A stretch of DNA of 38,871 bases. Source: Candidatus Desulfobacula maris. Lineage in GTDB: Bacteria > Desulfobacterota > Desulfobacteria > Desulfobacterales > Desulfobacteraceae. Position numbers and translations under genes: made by a program. Location: the NCBI GenBank assembly GCA_014383445.1, contig JACNHV010000193.1, positions 1 through 38,871 on the forward strand. Direction: 5' to 3'. The notes beneath the pieces are model-generated. The model had not been told where the DNA came from and ran no database searches. It worked only from the letters and a program-made list of their open reading frames with translations. Shown piece by piece: positions 32,274-38,871 of this stretch; the stretch's first letter is position 1; each line of letters starts with the position of its first letter.

Positions 32274-33839
32274 ATGAATACAACCGTTTTTCTAAATATT
32301 GCCACCGCAATCTGTCCGGACCGGGACATAATCTCCTTTGAAGGGAAGCATTATAGTTTCGCCCTGCTGAATGAACGAAGCAACAGACTGGCCAATGCTT
32401 TGGCAGGGTTAGGCGTTAAGCATGGTGACCGAGTCGGCATGCTGGAGGTGAACTGCAACCAGCATATCGAAGTTTATTTTGCAACGGCCAAACTAGGGGC
32501 TATCTTTGTTCCTATCAATTTCAGGGCCAAGGCAGATGAGGTTTCCTACATGCTGGATAATGCGAAGATAAAGGTATTGTTTGCCGGAAGCCGGTATATC
32601 CAGATGCTGGATACCATCCTGCCAAAGCTTTCCTTTATTGAAAACTGCGTATCAACAGACAAAAAACTTGACGGAACACTCGCCTATGAGACACTGGTCA
32701 GCTCTTCTGTACCCGATGAAGTTGCTGCCGACATCGGGGATGAAGATATCACCATTTTAATGTATACAGCAGGAACTACTGGACGTCCGAAAGGTGTGCC
32801 GTTAAGGCATAGTGCTTTTGCCGGCTATGTGATAGGCAATGTAGAGCCTGCTAACCCGATTGTTGAAGAACGAAATCTGCTCAGCGTACCTCTGTACCAT
32901 ATTGCAGGTATTCAGGCCATGCTGGCGGCTGTTTACGGAGGGCGAACCCTGGTTCTCATACGTCAGTTTGAAGTCAAAGAATGGATGAGAATTATTCAGG
33001 AAGAAAAGGTCTCCCGGACCATGCTCGTCCCGACCATGTTAAAATGGGTACTGGATGACCCTGATTTTGATCATGCCGACCTGTCCAGTCTTAAAGTTAT
33101 CACTTACGGCTCGGCTTCCATGCCTTTTGCGGTCATCAAATCAGCCATTGAAAAAATGCCCTGGGTCAAATTTATAAATGCCTTTGGCCAGACTGAAACC
33201 GCATCTACCATAACGGTCCTGGGCCCGGATGACCATGTAATAGAAGGCACTGAAGAAGAAAAGGAAAAAAAGCTCAAACGGCTGTCGGCATCCATAGGTA
33301 AGCCGCTGTCTGATGTACAAATAAAAATTGTTGATGAAAGCGGCCAATCCCTGCCTTACAACGCGGTCGGTGAAATTCTGGCAAAGGGTGCCAGGATTAT
33401 GTCCGGGTACTGGAAGGATGATGAAAAAACAGCCCGGGCCAAGACCAAAGACGGCTGGTTGAAAACAGGAGACAAAGGCTGGGTTGACGAGGACGGTTAT
33501 GTCTTTCTTGCCGGCCGGGGTGATGACATGATCATCCGGGGCGGGGAGAACATTTCCCCTGAAGAGGTGGAGGATGTACTGCATTCCCACCCTGATATAG
33601 AGGAAACCGCAGTCATCGGGATACCTGACCCTGAATGGGGGCAGGAGCCCTGTGCCGTGGTGACGTTGAAAAATGGGAAGACAACCACAGCCGAAGAGAT
33701 CATGGAATATTGCCGTTCAAGGCTGGCCGGGTTTAAACGGCCCAGACAAGTAATTTTTGTGGAAAGTCTGCCCCGCAATACCATGGGAAAGGTACTTAGG
33801 AAAGAACTTAGAACTAATTATGAACAACTGTCAAAATAG
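32274..33839 (+). CDS. AMP-forming acyl-CoA ligase
   Basis: A 521-residue ANL-superfamily ligase. The ATP-binding loop is MYTAGTTGRPKGVP; other motifs are YGSASMP, NAFGQTETAS, GWLKTGDKGWVDEDG and the hinge LAGRGDDMIIRGGENI. The C-terminal catalytic lysine is in NTMGKVLRKEL. It activates a carboxylic acid to an acyl-CoA at the cost of ATP to AMP. The substrate may be an aryl, alicyclic or fatty acid, and the pocket residues do not decide. It may activate the imported compound or the ring-opened acid, while the ADP-forming synthetase at the start of the cluster would work in the ATP-yielding direction. Confidence 0.93.
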   Translation: MNTTVFLNIATAICPDRDIISFEGKHYSFALLNERSNRLANALAGLGVKHGDRVGMLEVNCNQHIEVYFATAKLGAIFVPINFRAKADEVSYMLDNAKIKVLFAGSRYIQMLDTILPKLSFIENCVSTDKKLDGTLAYETLVSSSVPDEVAADIGDEDITILMYTAGTTGRPKGVPLRHSAFAGYVIGNVEPANPIVEERNLLSVPLYHIAGIQAMLAAVYGGRTLVLIRQFEVKEWMRIIQEEKVSRTMLVPTMLKWVLDDPDFDHADLSSLKVITYGSASMPFAVIKSAIEKMPWVKFINAFGQTETASTITVLGPDDHVIEGTEEEKEKKLKRLSASIGKPLSDVQIKIVDESGQSLPYNAVGEILAKGARIMSGYWKDDEKTARAKTKDGWLKTGDKGWVDEDGYVFLAGRGDDMIIRGGENISPEEVEDVLHSHPDIEETAVIGIPDPEWGQEPCAVVTLKNGKTTTAEEIMEYCRSRLAGFKRPRQVIFVESLPRNTMGKVLRKELRTNYEQLSK

Positions 33840-33855
33840 AGAAGGAGTGTTAAAA

Positions 33856-33972
33856 ATGGCAAACGAAATCGGAAAACAATACACCTGTAAAAAATGTGGC
33901 ATCATGCTTGTTGTTACCAAGGGTGGCAAAGGCCAGATAAAGTGCTGTGGCCAACCAATGGAAACAAAATAA
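33856..33972 (+). CDS. Desulforedoxin-like small iron protein 1
   Basis: A 38-residue protein starting at ATG 33856, nine bases after AAGGAG. It has Cys11-x2-Cys14 and the adjacent pair Cys30-Cys31, with 15 residues between the pairs. This is exactly the spacing in Desulfovibrio desulforedoxin, whose four cysteines bind a single Fe. The N-terminus MANEIGKQYTCKKCG and the end CCGQPM also resemble desulforedoxin. It is a stand-alone domain, not the N-terminus of a desulfoferrodoxin. Directly behind the acyl-CoA ligase, it is probably translated from the same mRNA and could carry single electrons for one of the redox enzymes of the cluster (inference). Confidence 0.88.
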   Translation: MANEIGKQYTCKKCGIMLVVTKGGKGQIKCCGQPMETK

Positions 33973-33991
33973 TTAAAGAAAGGAGTGAAAA

Positions 33992-34132
33992 ATGGTCCAA
34001 ATGGGAAAAAGATATAAATGTGAGGAATGTGGTACGGAAGCACTGTGTACAAAAGTCGGTGAAGGCCAGCCGATCTGTTGTGAAAAGGAGATGGAAGTTT
34101 TAGAGCCAAAAGCTCTCCCCTCTTCTGATTGA
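33992..34132 (+). CDS. Desulforedoxin-like small iron protein 2
   Basis: A 46-residue protein starting at ATG 33992 after AAGGAGTG, 19 bases behind the first small protein. Cysteines are at 10, 13, 29 and 30, the same 15-residue spacing as its neighbour and as desulforedoxin. After the CC pair it has a longer acidic, proline-containing tail instead of the usual CGxxM end. The two proteins are clearly related but diverged, so an old tandem duplication or a heterodimeric pair is possible. Desulforedoxin is a dimer, which makes the second idea reasonable. It ends 165 bases before the second TRAP operon. Confidence 0.85.
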   Translation: MVQMGKRYKCEECGTEALCTKVGEGQPICCEKEMEVLEPKALPSSD

Positions 34133-34297
34133 TAAACAGATATCAATTCATAAATCAAGAAGATATGGGATCTTTCTATTAACATAGTTTGTTAAACCTG
34201 AACTATTTATAAGGAGGTGATAGCGGATTAGAAATCCTTGGCAACGGGCCTTGGAAAAATAGAAGTTATTGTAATTTATGATTAAAAGGAGTTCACC

Positions 34298-35344
34298 ATG
34301 AGAAATAATCAATTGATAAATTTACTATTTGGAATGTTTTACATTGTTTTTACTACTTTAATTTTTACAACAATCTATTCAGGGACTGCTGAGGCAGAGC
34401 CCAAAGTATTCCGATGGCGGGCACAGCACTTTTTACCAAGCCAGATGGAGGGATATAAGGAGTTTGCCAAATGGTGTGATAAGGTAAAAAAAGCAAGCGA
34501 TGGAAGACTTATCATCAAACCCTTCCCGCCGGGAGCGGCAGTACCGGGTGCTGAACAATGGGAGGCAGTAGGAAAAGGCGTGATTGAGATGGGACTTTCC
34601 TATGGAGCCTACTGGGTTGGAAAGACGCCTATGGCAGGCTTTTCTGTTGGAGTACCCTTTACCCTGCGTGATCTTCCGGATCAATATGTTCTTTTCCAGC
34701 AACTCGGATTGGAAGACTTGGTTAGAGCCAATTATGCCAAACAGAATATCTATTTCCTTCGCCATCTCCCATGTCTTGATACCGTTATGACTTCGAAAAG
34801 ATCCATTACCAGCGTGGCTGATCTTAAAGGCCTTAAAGTCCGGGCTACCGGGTTAATAGGAGAGATGCTTGCAGAAGCGGGCGCTACCGTGGCGTACTTC
34901 CCAGGGCCGGAAATATATGGAGCATTGGAAAAAGGTATTGTTGACGCTGCAGTGTACGGTCCCCTTGCAACACAATATGAACTGGGATTTCATGAAGTAA
35001 CCAAATACATTGCCATGCCTCCAATGGCATCTGAAGGTGATGAAGTCATTATCAATATGGAGGCATGGAATAAATTACCTGCTGATTTGCAAATGATTCT
35101 CCAACTCAGCGCTGCCGAGCATGGTGAAAGGCTGGCTGCCATTTACCGGCACGAGAGTGAAATAGCCCTTGAAAAATTTGCACAAAAAGGGGTCAAGGTC
35201 TCTATCATGCCGGAATCAGAAAGATTAAAACTCACGGCTCTAGGATGGAAAGTTGTTGAGAAGTATGCTGCAAAAGATCCTGATTTTGCCAAAGGATCAG
35301 AAATATTGAAAAATTATCTCAAACTTACAGGTAAAATAAAATAA
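34298..35344 (+). CDS. dctP: TRAP transporter substrate-binding protein (DctP), system 2
   Basis: A 348-residue periplasmic protein. The signal peptide covers about residues 1-33 (hydrophobic IVFTTLIFTTIYSG, likely cleaved after AEA). Mature-protein motifs are GRLIIKPFPPGA, MGLSYGAYWVGKTP, LKGLKVRATG and PEIYGALEKGIVDA, matching system 1 DctP segment by segment. The conserved arginine of KVRATG is present, so a carboxylate-bearing ligand is likely. AAGGAG precedes the ATG. A 165-base gap with no clear promoter separates it from the desulforedoxin-like genes, so it may be read from the cluster promoter or its own. Confidence 0.94.
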   Translation: MRNNQLINLLFGMFYIVFTTLIFTTIYSGTAEAEPKVFRWRAQHFLPSQMEGYKEFAKWCDKVKKASDGRLIIKPFPPGAAVPGAEQWEAVGKGVIEMGLSYGAYWVGKTPMAGFSVGVPFTLRDLPDQYVLFQQLGLEDLVRANYAKQNIYFLRHLPCLDTVMTSKRSITSVADLKGLKVRATGLIGEMLAEAGATVAYFPGPEIYGALEKGIVDAAVYGPLATQYELGFHEVTKYIAMPPMASEGDEVIINMEAWNKLPADLQMILQLSAAEHGERLAAIYRHESEIALEKFAQKGVKVSIMPESERLKLTALGWKVVEKYAAKDPDFAKGSEILKNYLKLTGKIK

Positions 35345-35346
35345 AG

Positions 35347-35394
35347 AAAATTTAACGGGTATTGGCGCGTTGTTGCGCATACCCGTTAATTTTG
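35347..35394 (+). promoter_or_regulatory. Stem-loop between dctP and dctQ (system 2)
   Basis: AACGGGTAT (35354-35362) pairs with ATACCCGTT (35379-35387). The stem extends outward through A/T pairs and is topped by a GCGC/GCGC inner stem with a 6-base loop; the right arm runs into AATTTTGTTTATT, which is U-rich in RNA. It resembles an intrinsic terminator or attenuator placed after the binding-protein gene, likely lowering expression of the membrane subunits relative to DctP. Confidence 0.7.
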
Positions 35395-35419
35395 TTTATT
35401 GCAATTTGGAGATACGCGT

Positions 35420-35932
35420 ATGAAGAAATTAAAAACCTTTCTTAAATATATTGATGCCATTAGTGAGTGGTCGGGCAAAGGGGTCGCTTACTTGATTTTG
35501 CCCGGAATTCTCATCCTGTCATGGGAGGTGGTTTCAAGATATGTTTTTAATAATCCCACCATGTGGGCCCATGGAACTTCTCAACGTATTTTCGCTACCT
35601 ATTATATTCTGGCCGGGGCATACGTTCTTCGGCATGATCAGCACGTTACAGTAGATATTGTCTATAATCGCTTCTCGTTGAGAACACAAGCGATATTGAG
35701 TCTGATCGGCAGTATTTTTTTCTTCATTTTTTGCGGAGTTCTTTTGTGGAAGGGAATGGACTTTGCCTGGACATCCATGAGTCAGTTGGAACCTGACGAA
35801 ACTCCGTGGCGTGCTCCTCTCTATCCTTTTAAGATGATGATACCCCTGGGGGCCTTTCTGATTTTGATGCAGGGTTTGGCAAAATTTATTCGTAATCTTG
35901 CAACTGCCATTACCGGGAGGAAAGAACTATGA
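35420..35932 (+). CDS. dctQ: TRAP transporter small membrane subunit (DctQ), system 2
   Basis: A 170-residue protein with four membrane helices. ATG 35420 is chosen because GGAG lies 8 bases upstream and MKKLKTFLKYIDAISEW aligns with the start of the system 1 subunit; a TTG at 35399 is less likely. Shared segments with system 1 include NPTMWAHGTSQRIFATYY, the RFSLRTQAILSLIGSIFFF helix and APLYPFKMMIPLGAFLI. The stop overlaps the dctM start by 4 bases (ATGA), so the two are translationally coupled. Confidence 0.94.
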   Translation: MKKLKTFLKYIDAISEWSGKGVAYLILPGILILSWEVVSRYVFNNPTMWAHGTSQRIFATYYILAGAYVLRHDQHVTVDIVYNRFSLRTQAILSLIGSIFFFIFCGVLLWKGMDFAWTSMSQLEPDETPWRAPLYPFKMMIPLGAFLILMQGLAKFIRNLATAITGRKEL

Positions 35933-37236
35933 GTATTGAGATGATTATTCTGGTAATGTTTGGTTCTCTTTTGGTATTATTAATATCCGGTGTCCCTATT
36001 GCCTTTGCCCTGGGCGGTGTTTCCGTTTGCATTGTTTATTTTCTACAAGGGCCGAATGTTCTGATAACGATGGTATACAGCACCTTTGCCTTGATGTGGC
36101 AGATTTTGTTTGTGACCATTCCCTTGTTTGTTTTTATGGGTGCGGTTTTGCAGCGGTCGGGTATTGCCGGTGGCCTTTATGAGGCAGCACACCGCTGGAC
36201 TGGTTCCATGAGAGGCGGTTTGTCCATTGGAACTGTTCTTGTCGGTGTTTTTTTTGCTGCTATGACAGGAATCACTGGTGCTTCAACTGTTACCATGGGA
36301 ATCATAGCCATTCCATCCATGTTAAGCCGCGGATACAATAAGCGATTGGCAGTAGGATGTGTTGCAGGTGCCGGGTCTTTGGCGATTCTTATTCCGCCAA
36401 GCATACCAATGGTTTTGCTTGCCCTGTTTACCCGGCAGTCCGTGGGTAAAATGCTCATGGGTGGAATCCTTCCAGGGATTCTCATAGCATCTCTTTTTAT
36501 CATTTACATTATAATAACCGGGATATTGAAACCTGAAGCCTGCCCTCCCCATCCTGAACAATTTACCCTAAAAGAAAAAATAATTTCAAGCAAAGGAATG
36601 ATTCTTCCCCTGGGGCTCATCTCTCTGGTCTTAGGATCCATGTTTTTTGGACTGGCTACCCCCACAGAATCAGCAGCGCTTGGTGCATTTGGAACGATTA
36701 TTTGTTGTATTATTCAGAAAAAATTCAGCTGGAAACTTATTCAGGAAGCAACCTTTGACACGTTCAGGCTTACTGGTATTGTCATGTGGATAGGATTTGG
36801 TGCGGCATGCTTTAGCGGGACATTTACGAGTTTAGGAGGCATAGACTTTATCAGTGAGCTCATACTGGGACTTGGCGTCAATCGCTGGTTTGTTTTTACA
36901 ATAATAGTTTTCATTATTTTGCTTTTGGGTTCTTTTCTTGACCCGACTTCCATCATAATGATTGCCGGACCCATAACTTTTTCTGTCCTTGTTCCCCTTG
37001 GTTTTGATCCCATCTGGCTGGGTGTTGTTTTTGTCATTCTGCTTGAGTGCGGATACCTGACACCGCCTTTTGGTTTCAATCTTTTTTATCTTAAATCAAT
37101 TGTTCCCAAAGAGATTACCATGGTAGATATTATCAGTTCCATCTGGCCATGGCTCATCATGTTATTAATGGGAGTAATTATTATTTCAATTTTTCCCCAG
37201 ATCGTCACCTGGCTTCCCTATGCCATGATGCACTAG
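35929..37236 (+). CDS. dctM: TRAP transporter large membrane subunit (DctM), system 2
   Basis: A 435-residue protein with about 12 hydrophobic segments and the DctM hallmarks: LLISGVPIAFALGGVSV, VTIPLFVFMGAVLQRSG, AMTGITGASTVTMG, AGAGSLAILIPPSIPM, FFGLATPTESAALG and CGYLTPPFGFNLFYLKS. It is the transport channel partner of dctQ, overlapping it by 4 bases. It is the last gene of the plus-strand cluster; a strong hairpin (37292-37335) follows. System 1 and system 2 genes are co-linear paralogues on opposite strands at the two ends of the cluster. Confidence 0.95.
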   Translation: MSIEMIILVMFGSLLVLLISGVPIAFALGGVSVCIVYFLQGPNVLITMVYSTFALMWQILFVTIPLFVFMGAVLQRSGIAGGLYEAAHRWTGSMRGGLSIGTVLVGVFFAAMTGITGASTVTMGIIAIPSMLSRGYNKRLAVGCVAGAGSLAILIPPSIPMVLLALFTRQSVGKMLMGGILPGILIASLFIIYIIITGILKPEACPPHPEQFTLKEKIISSKGMILPLGLISLVLGSMFFGLATPTESAALGAFGTIICCIIQKKFSWKLIQEATFDTFRLTGIVMWIGFGAACFSGTFTSLGGIDFISELILGLGVNRWFVFTIIVFIILLLGSFLDPTSIIMIAGPITFSVLVPLGFDPIWLGVVFVILLECGYLTPPFGFNLFYLKSIVPKEITMVDIISSIWPWLIMLLMGVIIISIFPQIVTWLPYAMMH

Positions 37237-37607
37237 TCTTTGATGTGAAAAAAACAAGGCTATGTCATCTTTTGGAAATAGACCCCCCCTTCTATTTGTG
37301 CGGAAATGCCAGGATTGGCATTTCCGCACAAATAGCGACTTATCAAAATATTTCTAACTTTGCACATCGCTCAAATCAGCGCCTGGCAACGGTGGAAATC
37401 TCTTGAGATCAAATTTTATCAGTGTACATTTTATCGAACAAATAGCGTATCTGACATACAACAGGAAAGGTAAAAAGGATAAAAACATGTAATTTTATTG
37501 ACTCACAAATCAAGATATATACAAAAAATTAGAATTCGTGTAACAATAAAAAATGAATCCTGCCAGAGTTTGTTTACTAATTTTTTCAAGAGGGGGACTG
37601 TCACTAT
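37237..37607. other. 371-base gap after the cluster
   Basis: No gene is seen. The gap holds the perfect hairpin at 37292-37335 and two copies of a short repeat, CGMACAAATAGCG (the first overlaps the right arm of the hairpin and ends at 37337; the second ends at 37447). The remainder is AT-rich and presumably contains the promoter of the ParB/methyltransferase gene, whose ribosome-binding region AGAGGGGG lies near 37589-37596. Confidence 0.5.
37292..37335 (+). terminator. 19-base-pair perfect hairpin after dctM
   Basis: CTATTTGTGCGGAAATGCC, a 6-base AGGATT loop and GGCATTTCCGCACAAATAG form a 19-base-pair perfect stem 56 bases after the dctM stop. Neither side has a proper T-run, so it is not a textbook intrinsic terminator. 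It may still end or protect the long transcript, or be a palindromic repeat element. Confidence 0.55.
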
Positions 37608-38871
37608 ATGAAAGATACTATAGTCGAAATTCAGATGTCGGATATTGTTCTTGATGACACGATTTATCCAAGGGAAAATATTGATCATAAACGGGTTCTT
37701 ATTTTTGTGGAAAATCTAAGGGATGGGTTTGAGTTTGATCCCATCCAGATTCAACTTTGTCCGAATCCGGACCTGTCGGAAAAAAAGGCCGGGTATCGAA
37801 TATTAGATGGTGCGCATCGGTGGAGTGCATATAAAAAAACGGGACAAACTGTCATCCCTGCCATTGTTAAAACCTTAAACGACATTGATCCCCTGCTCTA
37901 TGCGGCAAAACAGGCAATCGGTCCAAAGCAGCTTACTGAAGCTGAAACACGGCATACGGCCAGGCGTGCGTTTAAAAACAATTCCCAGTTAAGATCATCT
38001 GAAATCGGCAAGGCCATTGGCAGATCAAGGCAGGCCGTTGATACATATATTGCTGATTTAAGAGCAGCAAGCATTTTGGCGCTTGATCTTAAAATTTTTT
38101 GTTTAAACCGGCTGGGTATTCCACAGGACAGGATAGCAAACCGGCTGGGGCTTCCCAGAAGGACCTTATTAGACCATTTGACCAAAATGCCTGGATTGGC
38201 CAACCCACTATATAGTGATCTGGCAAAGGGGTTTACAATTTCACAGGTTGCCAAAAAGCATGGCTGGCCTGAACCCCTGGTGTGGTCGCTGGCATTAACT
38301 GAAAAAAATGATCAAGCAAGGTTTAAGGCACTCCAATGGGGGCTCAGAACCTGGGATTTATGGAATTTTATAGAGTGTGACAAACGATTCGGAGATGAAT
38401 GGCCCGGACGTATCCCTGCACAATTGGCAGCTCATATTCTCTATTTTTTTTCTGAACAGAACGATCTGGTTCTGGACCCCATGGCAGGGGGCGGTGTGTG
38501 TGCAGATACCTGTCTTGCCATGGGCAGAAGATGCTGGAGTCTGGACATGGATGACAGGCCCGATACAAGGCCTGAAATTGAACCCTATCACTGGGATCTG
38601 GAAAGCAAATGGGATGATTTACCAATTATGAATTCCAAGGACAAGCCGGATCTGATTATCTGTGACCCGCCCTATTTTGACAAAAAAGCCCGGGAGTATG
38701 CAGAACAAAGTATTTCAGGACTTTCAAGAGAAAACTATTTAAAGTTTCTGGAAAGATTTTTTCTTTTTTTAAAAAAGATATCCAAGAAGAAAACCCGCCT
38801 TGCCTTTATCAATTCGGACTGGCGGGATTTTCAAAACTGCCCTGCCGGCAAAGAAGATCCACACCAGGCTA
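37608..38871 (+). CDS. ParB-domain / DNA methyltransferase fusion (3' end outside window)
   Basis: An open frame of 421 codons runs from ATG 37608 to the window end. Residues about 1-90 are a ParB-like N-terminal domain (ILDGAHRWSAYKKTG, the equivalent of the GERR-type box). Residues about 100-235 contain helix-turn-helix segments (SEIGKAIGRSRQAVDTYI, DRIANRLGLPRRTLLDHL). From about 285 comes a SAM-dependent DNA methyltransferase: LDPMAGGG (motif I), then IICDPPYF (the DPPY catalytic motif of N4-cytosine/N6-adenine enzymes), in motif I-first order. Such fusions are common on phages, plasmids and integrative elements. The stop and any partner endonuclease lie beyond the window. Confidence 0.88.
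   Translation, partial: MKDTIVEIQMSDIVLDDTIYPRENIDHKRVLIFVENLRDGFEFDPIQIQLCPNPDLSEKKAGYRILDGAHRWSAYKKTGQTVIPAIVKTLNDIDPLLYAAKQAIGPKQLTEAETRHTARRAFKNNSQLRSSEIGKAIGRSRQAVDTYIADLRAASILALDLKIFCLNRLGIPQDRIANRLGLPRRTLLDHLTKMPGLANPLYSDLAKGFTISQVAKKHGWPEPLVWSLALTEKNDQARFKALQWGLRTWDLWNFIECDKRFGDEWPGRIPAQLAAHILYFFSEQNDLVLDPMAGGGVCADTCLAMGRRCWSLDMDDRPDTRPEIEPYHWDLESKWDDLPIMNSKDKPDLIICDPPYFDKKAREYAEQSISGLSRENYLKFLERFFLFLKKISKKKTRLAFINSDWRDFQNCPAGKEDPHQA

Noticed and set aside
34237-34262. Sigma-54-like sequence TGGCAACGGGCCTTGG before the second TRAP operon
   Set aside because: The TTG element is one base too far from the TGG and the GC of the -12 box is missing.
34133-34297. Possible riboswitch or additional gene in the gap before the second dctP
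   Set aside because: An AAGGAGG followed by GTGATAGCGGATTAG gives only a few codons, and no known aptamer pattern is evident.
37149-37406. 85-codon frame across the end of dctM and the hairpin
   Set aside because: Overlaps the true dctM end in another frame and reads through the palindrome; composition is not coding-like.
1-38871. CRISPR arrays, tRNA or rRNA genes, complete insertion sequences
   Set aside because: No regularly spaced repeats, no cloverleaf or rRNA-like sequence and no transposase or terminal inverted repeats were seen while reading both strands.

Overview
The window looks like an accessory catabolic island from an anaerobic, probably sulfate-reducing, Desulfobacterales-type bacterium. 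That is an inference from moderate GC by eye, TRAP transporters, sigma-54 control, an ADP-forming acyl-CoA synthetase and two stand-alone desulforedoxin-like proteins. No sulfate-reduction or ribosomal marker is present to settle the taxonomy.

Layout. 1-2238 is an edge region: a HicA/HicB toxin-antitoxin pair (hicA cut by the window start), a 630-base stretch with no convincing gene, and two unrelated broken drug/metabolite-transporter genes meeting tail to tail. 2229-10179 is all on the minus strand. Read in transcription order it is a sigma-54 activator, a possible 20-codon ORF, an HMG-CoA-lyase-like protein, a non-pyrrolysine MttB-family protein, a TRAP transporter (dctP, dctQ, dctM) and a response regulator. 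10535-37236 is all on the plus strand, about 27 kb with short gaps. It encodes an ADP-forming acyl-CoA synthetase, a CoxG-like protein, molybdenum hydroxylase 1 (FAD, 2Fe-2S and Mo subunits), a nitrilase-family amidase, a fused CoA-transferase-fold protein, a 2,4-dienoyl-CoA-reductase-like flavoenzyme, a CaiB/BaiF CoA-transferase and a hydantoinase-like cyclic amidase. A crotonase, molybdenum hydroxylase 2 (same subunit order), a second CaiB/BaiF protein, two more crotonases, an AMP-forming acyl-CoA ligase, two tiny desulforedoxin-like proteins and a second TRAP transporter follow. 37608 to the end is a 3'-truncated ParB-domain/DNA-methyltransferase fusion.

How it may work together (inference). 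Two TRAP systems import organic anions. Molybdenum hydroxylases add oxygen from water to a ring, the flavoenzyme reduces a ring double bond, and the hydantoinase-like and nitrilase-like enzymes cut C-N bonds. CoA ligase/transferases with three crotonases process the carbon chain, and the ADP-forming synthetase recovers ATP. This parts list fits anaerobic breakdown of an N-heteroaromatic or cyclic-amide compound, but the sequence does not identify the substrate. Several enzymes lack a textbook catalytic residue (fused CoA-transferase, second CaiB/BaiF, HMG-lyase-like, two crotonases), so the chemistry may be non-standard.

Regulation. Two near-perfect sigma-54 promoters, one at 10304-10319 (plus, before the 27 kb cluster) and one at 7488-7503 (minus, before the MttB/TRAP genes), each carry an upstream copy of the same 19-base element (17 of 19 bases identical). 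The sigma-54 activator gene lies between them, so it is the likely master regulator of both arms.
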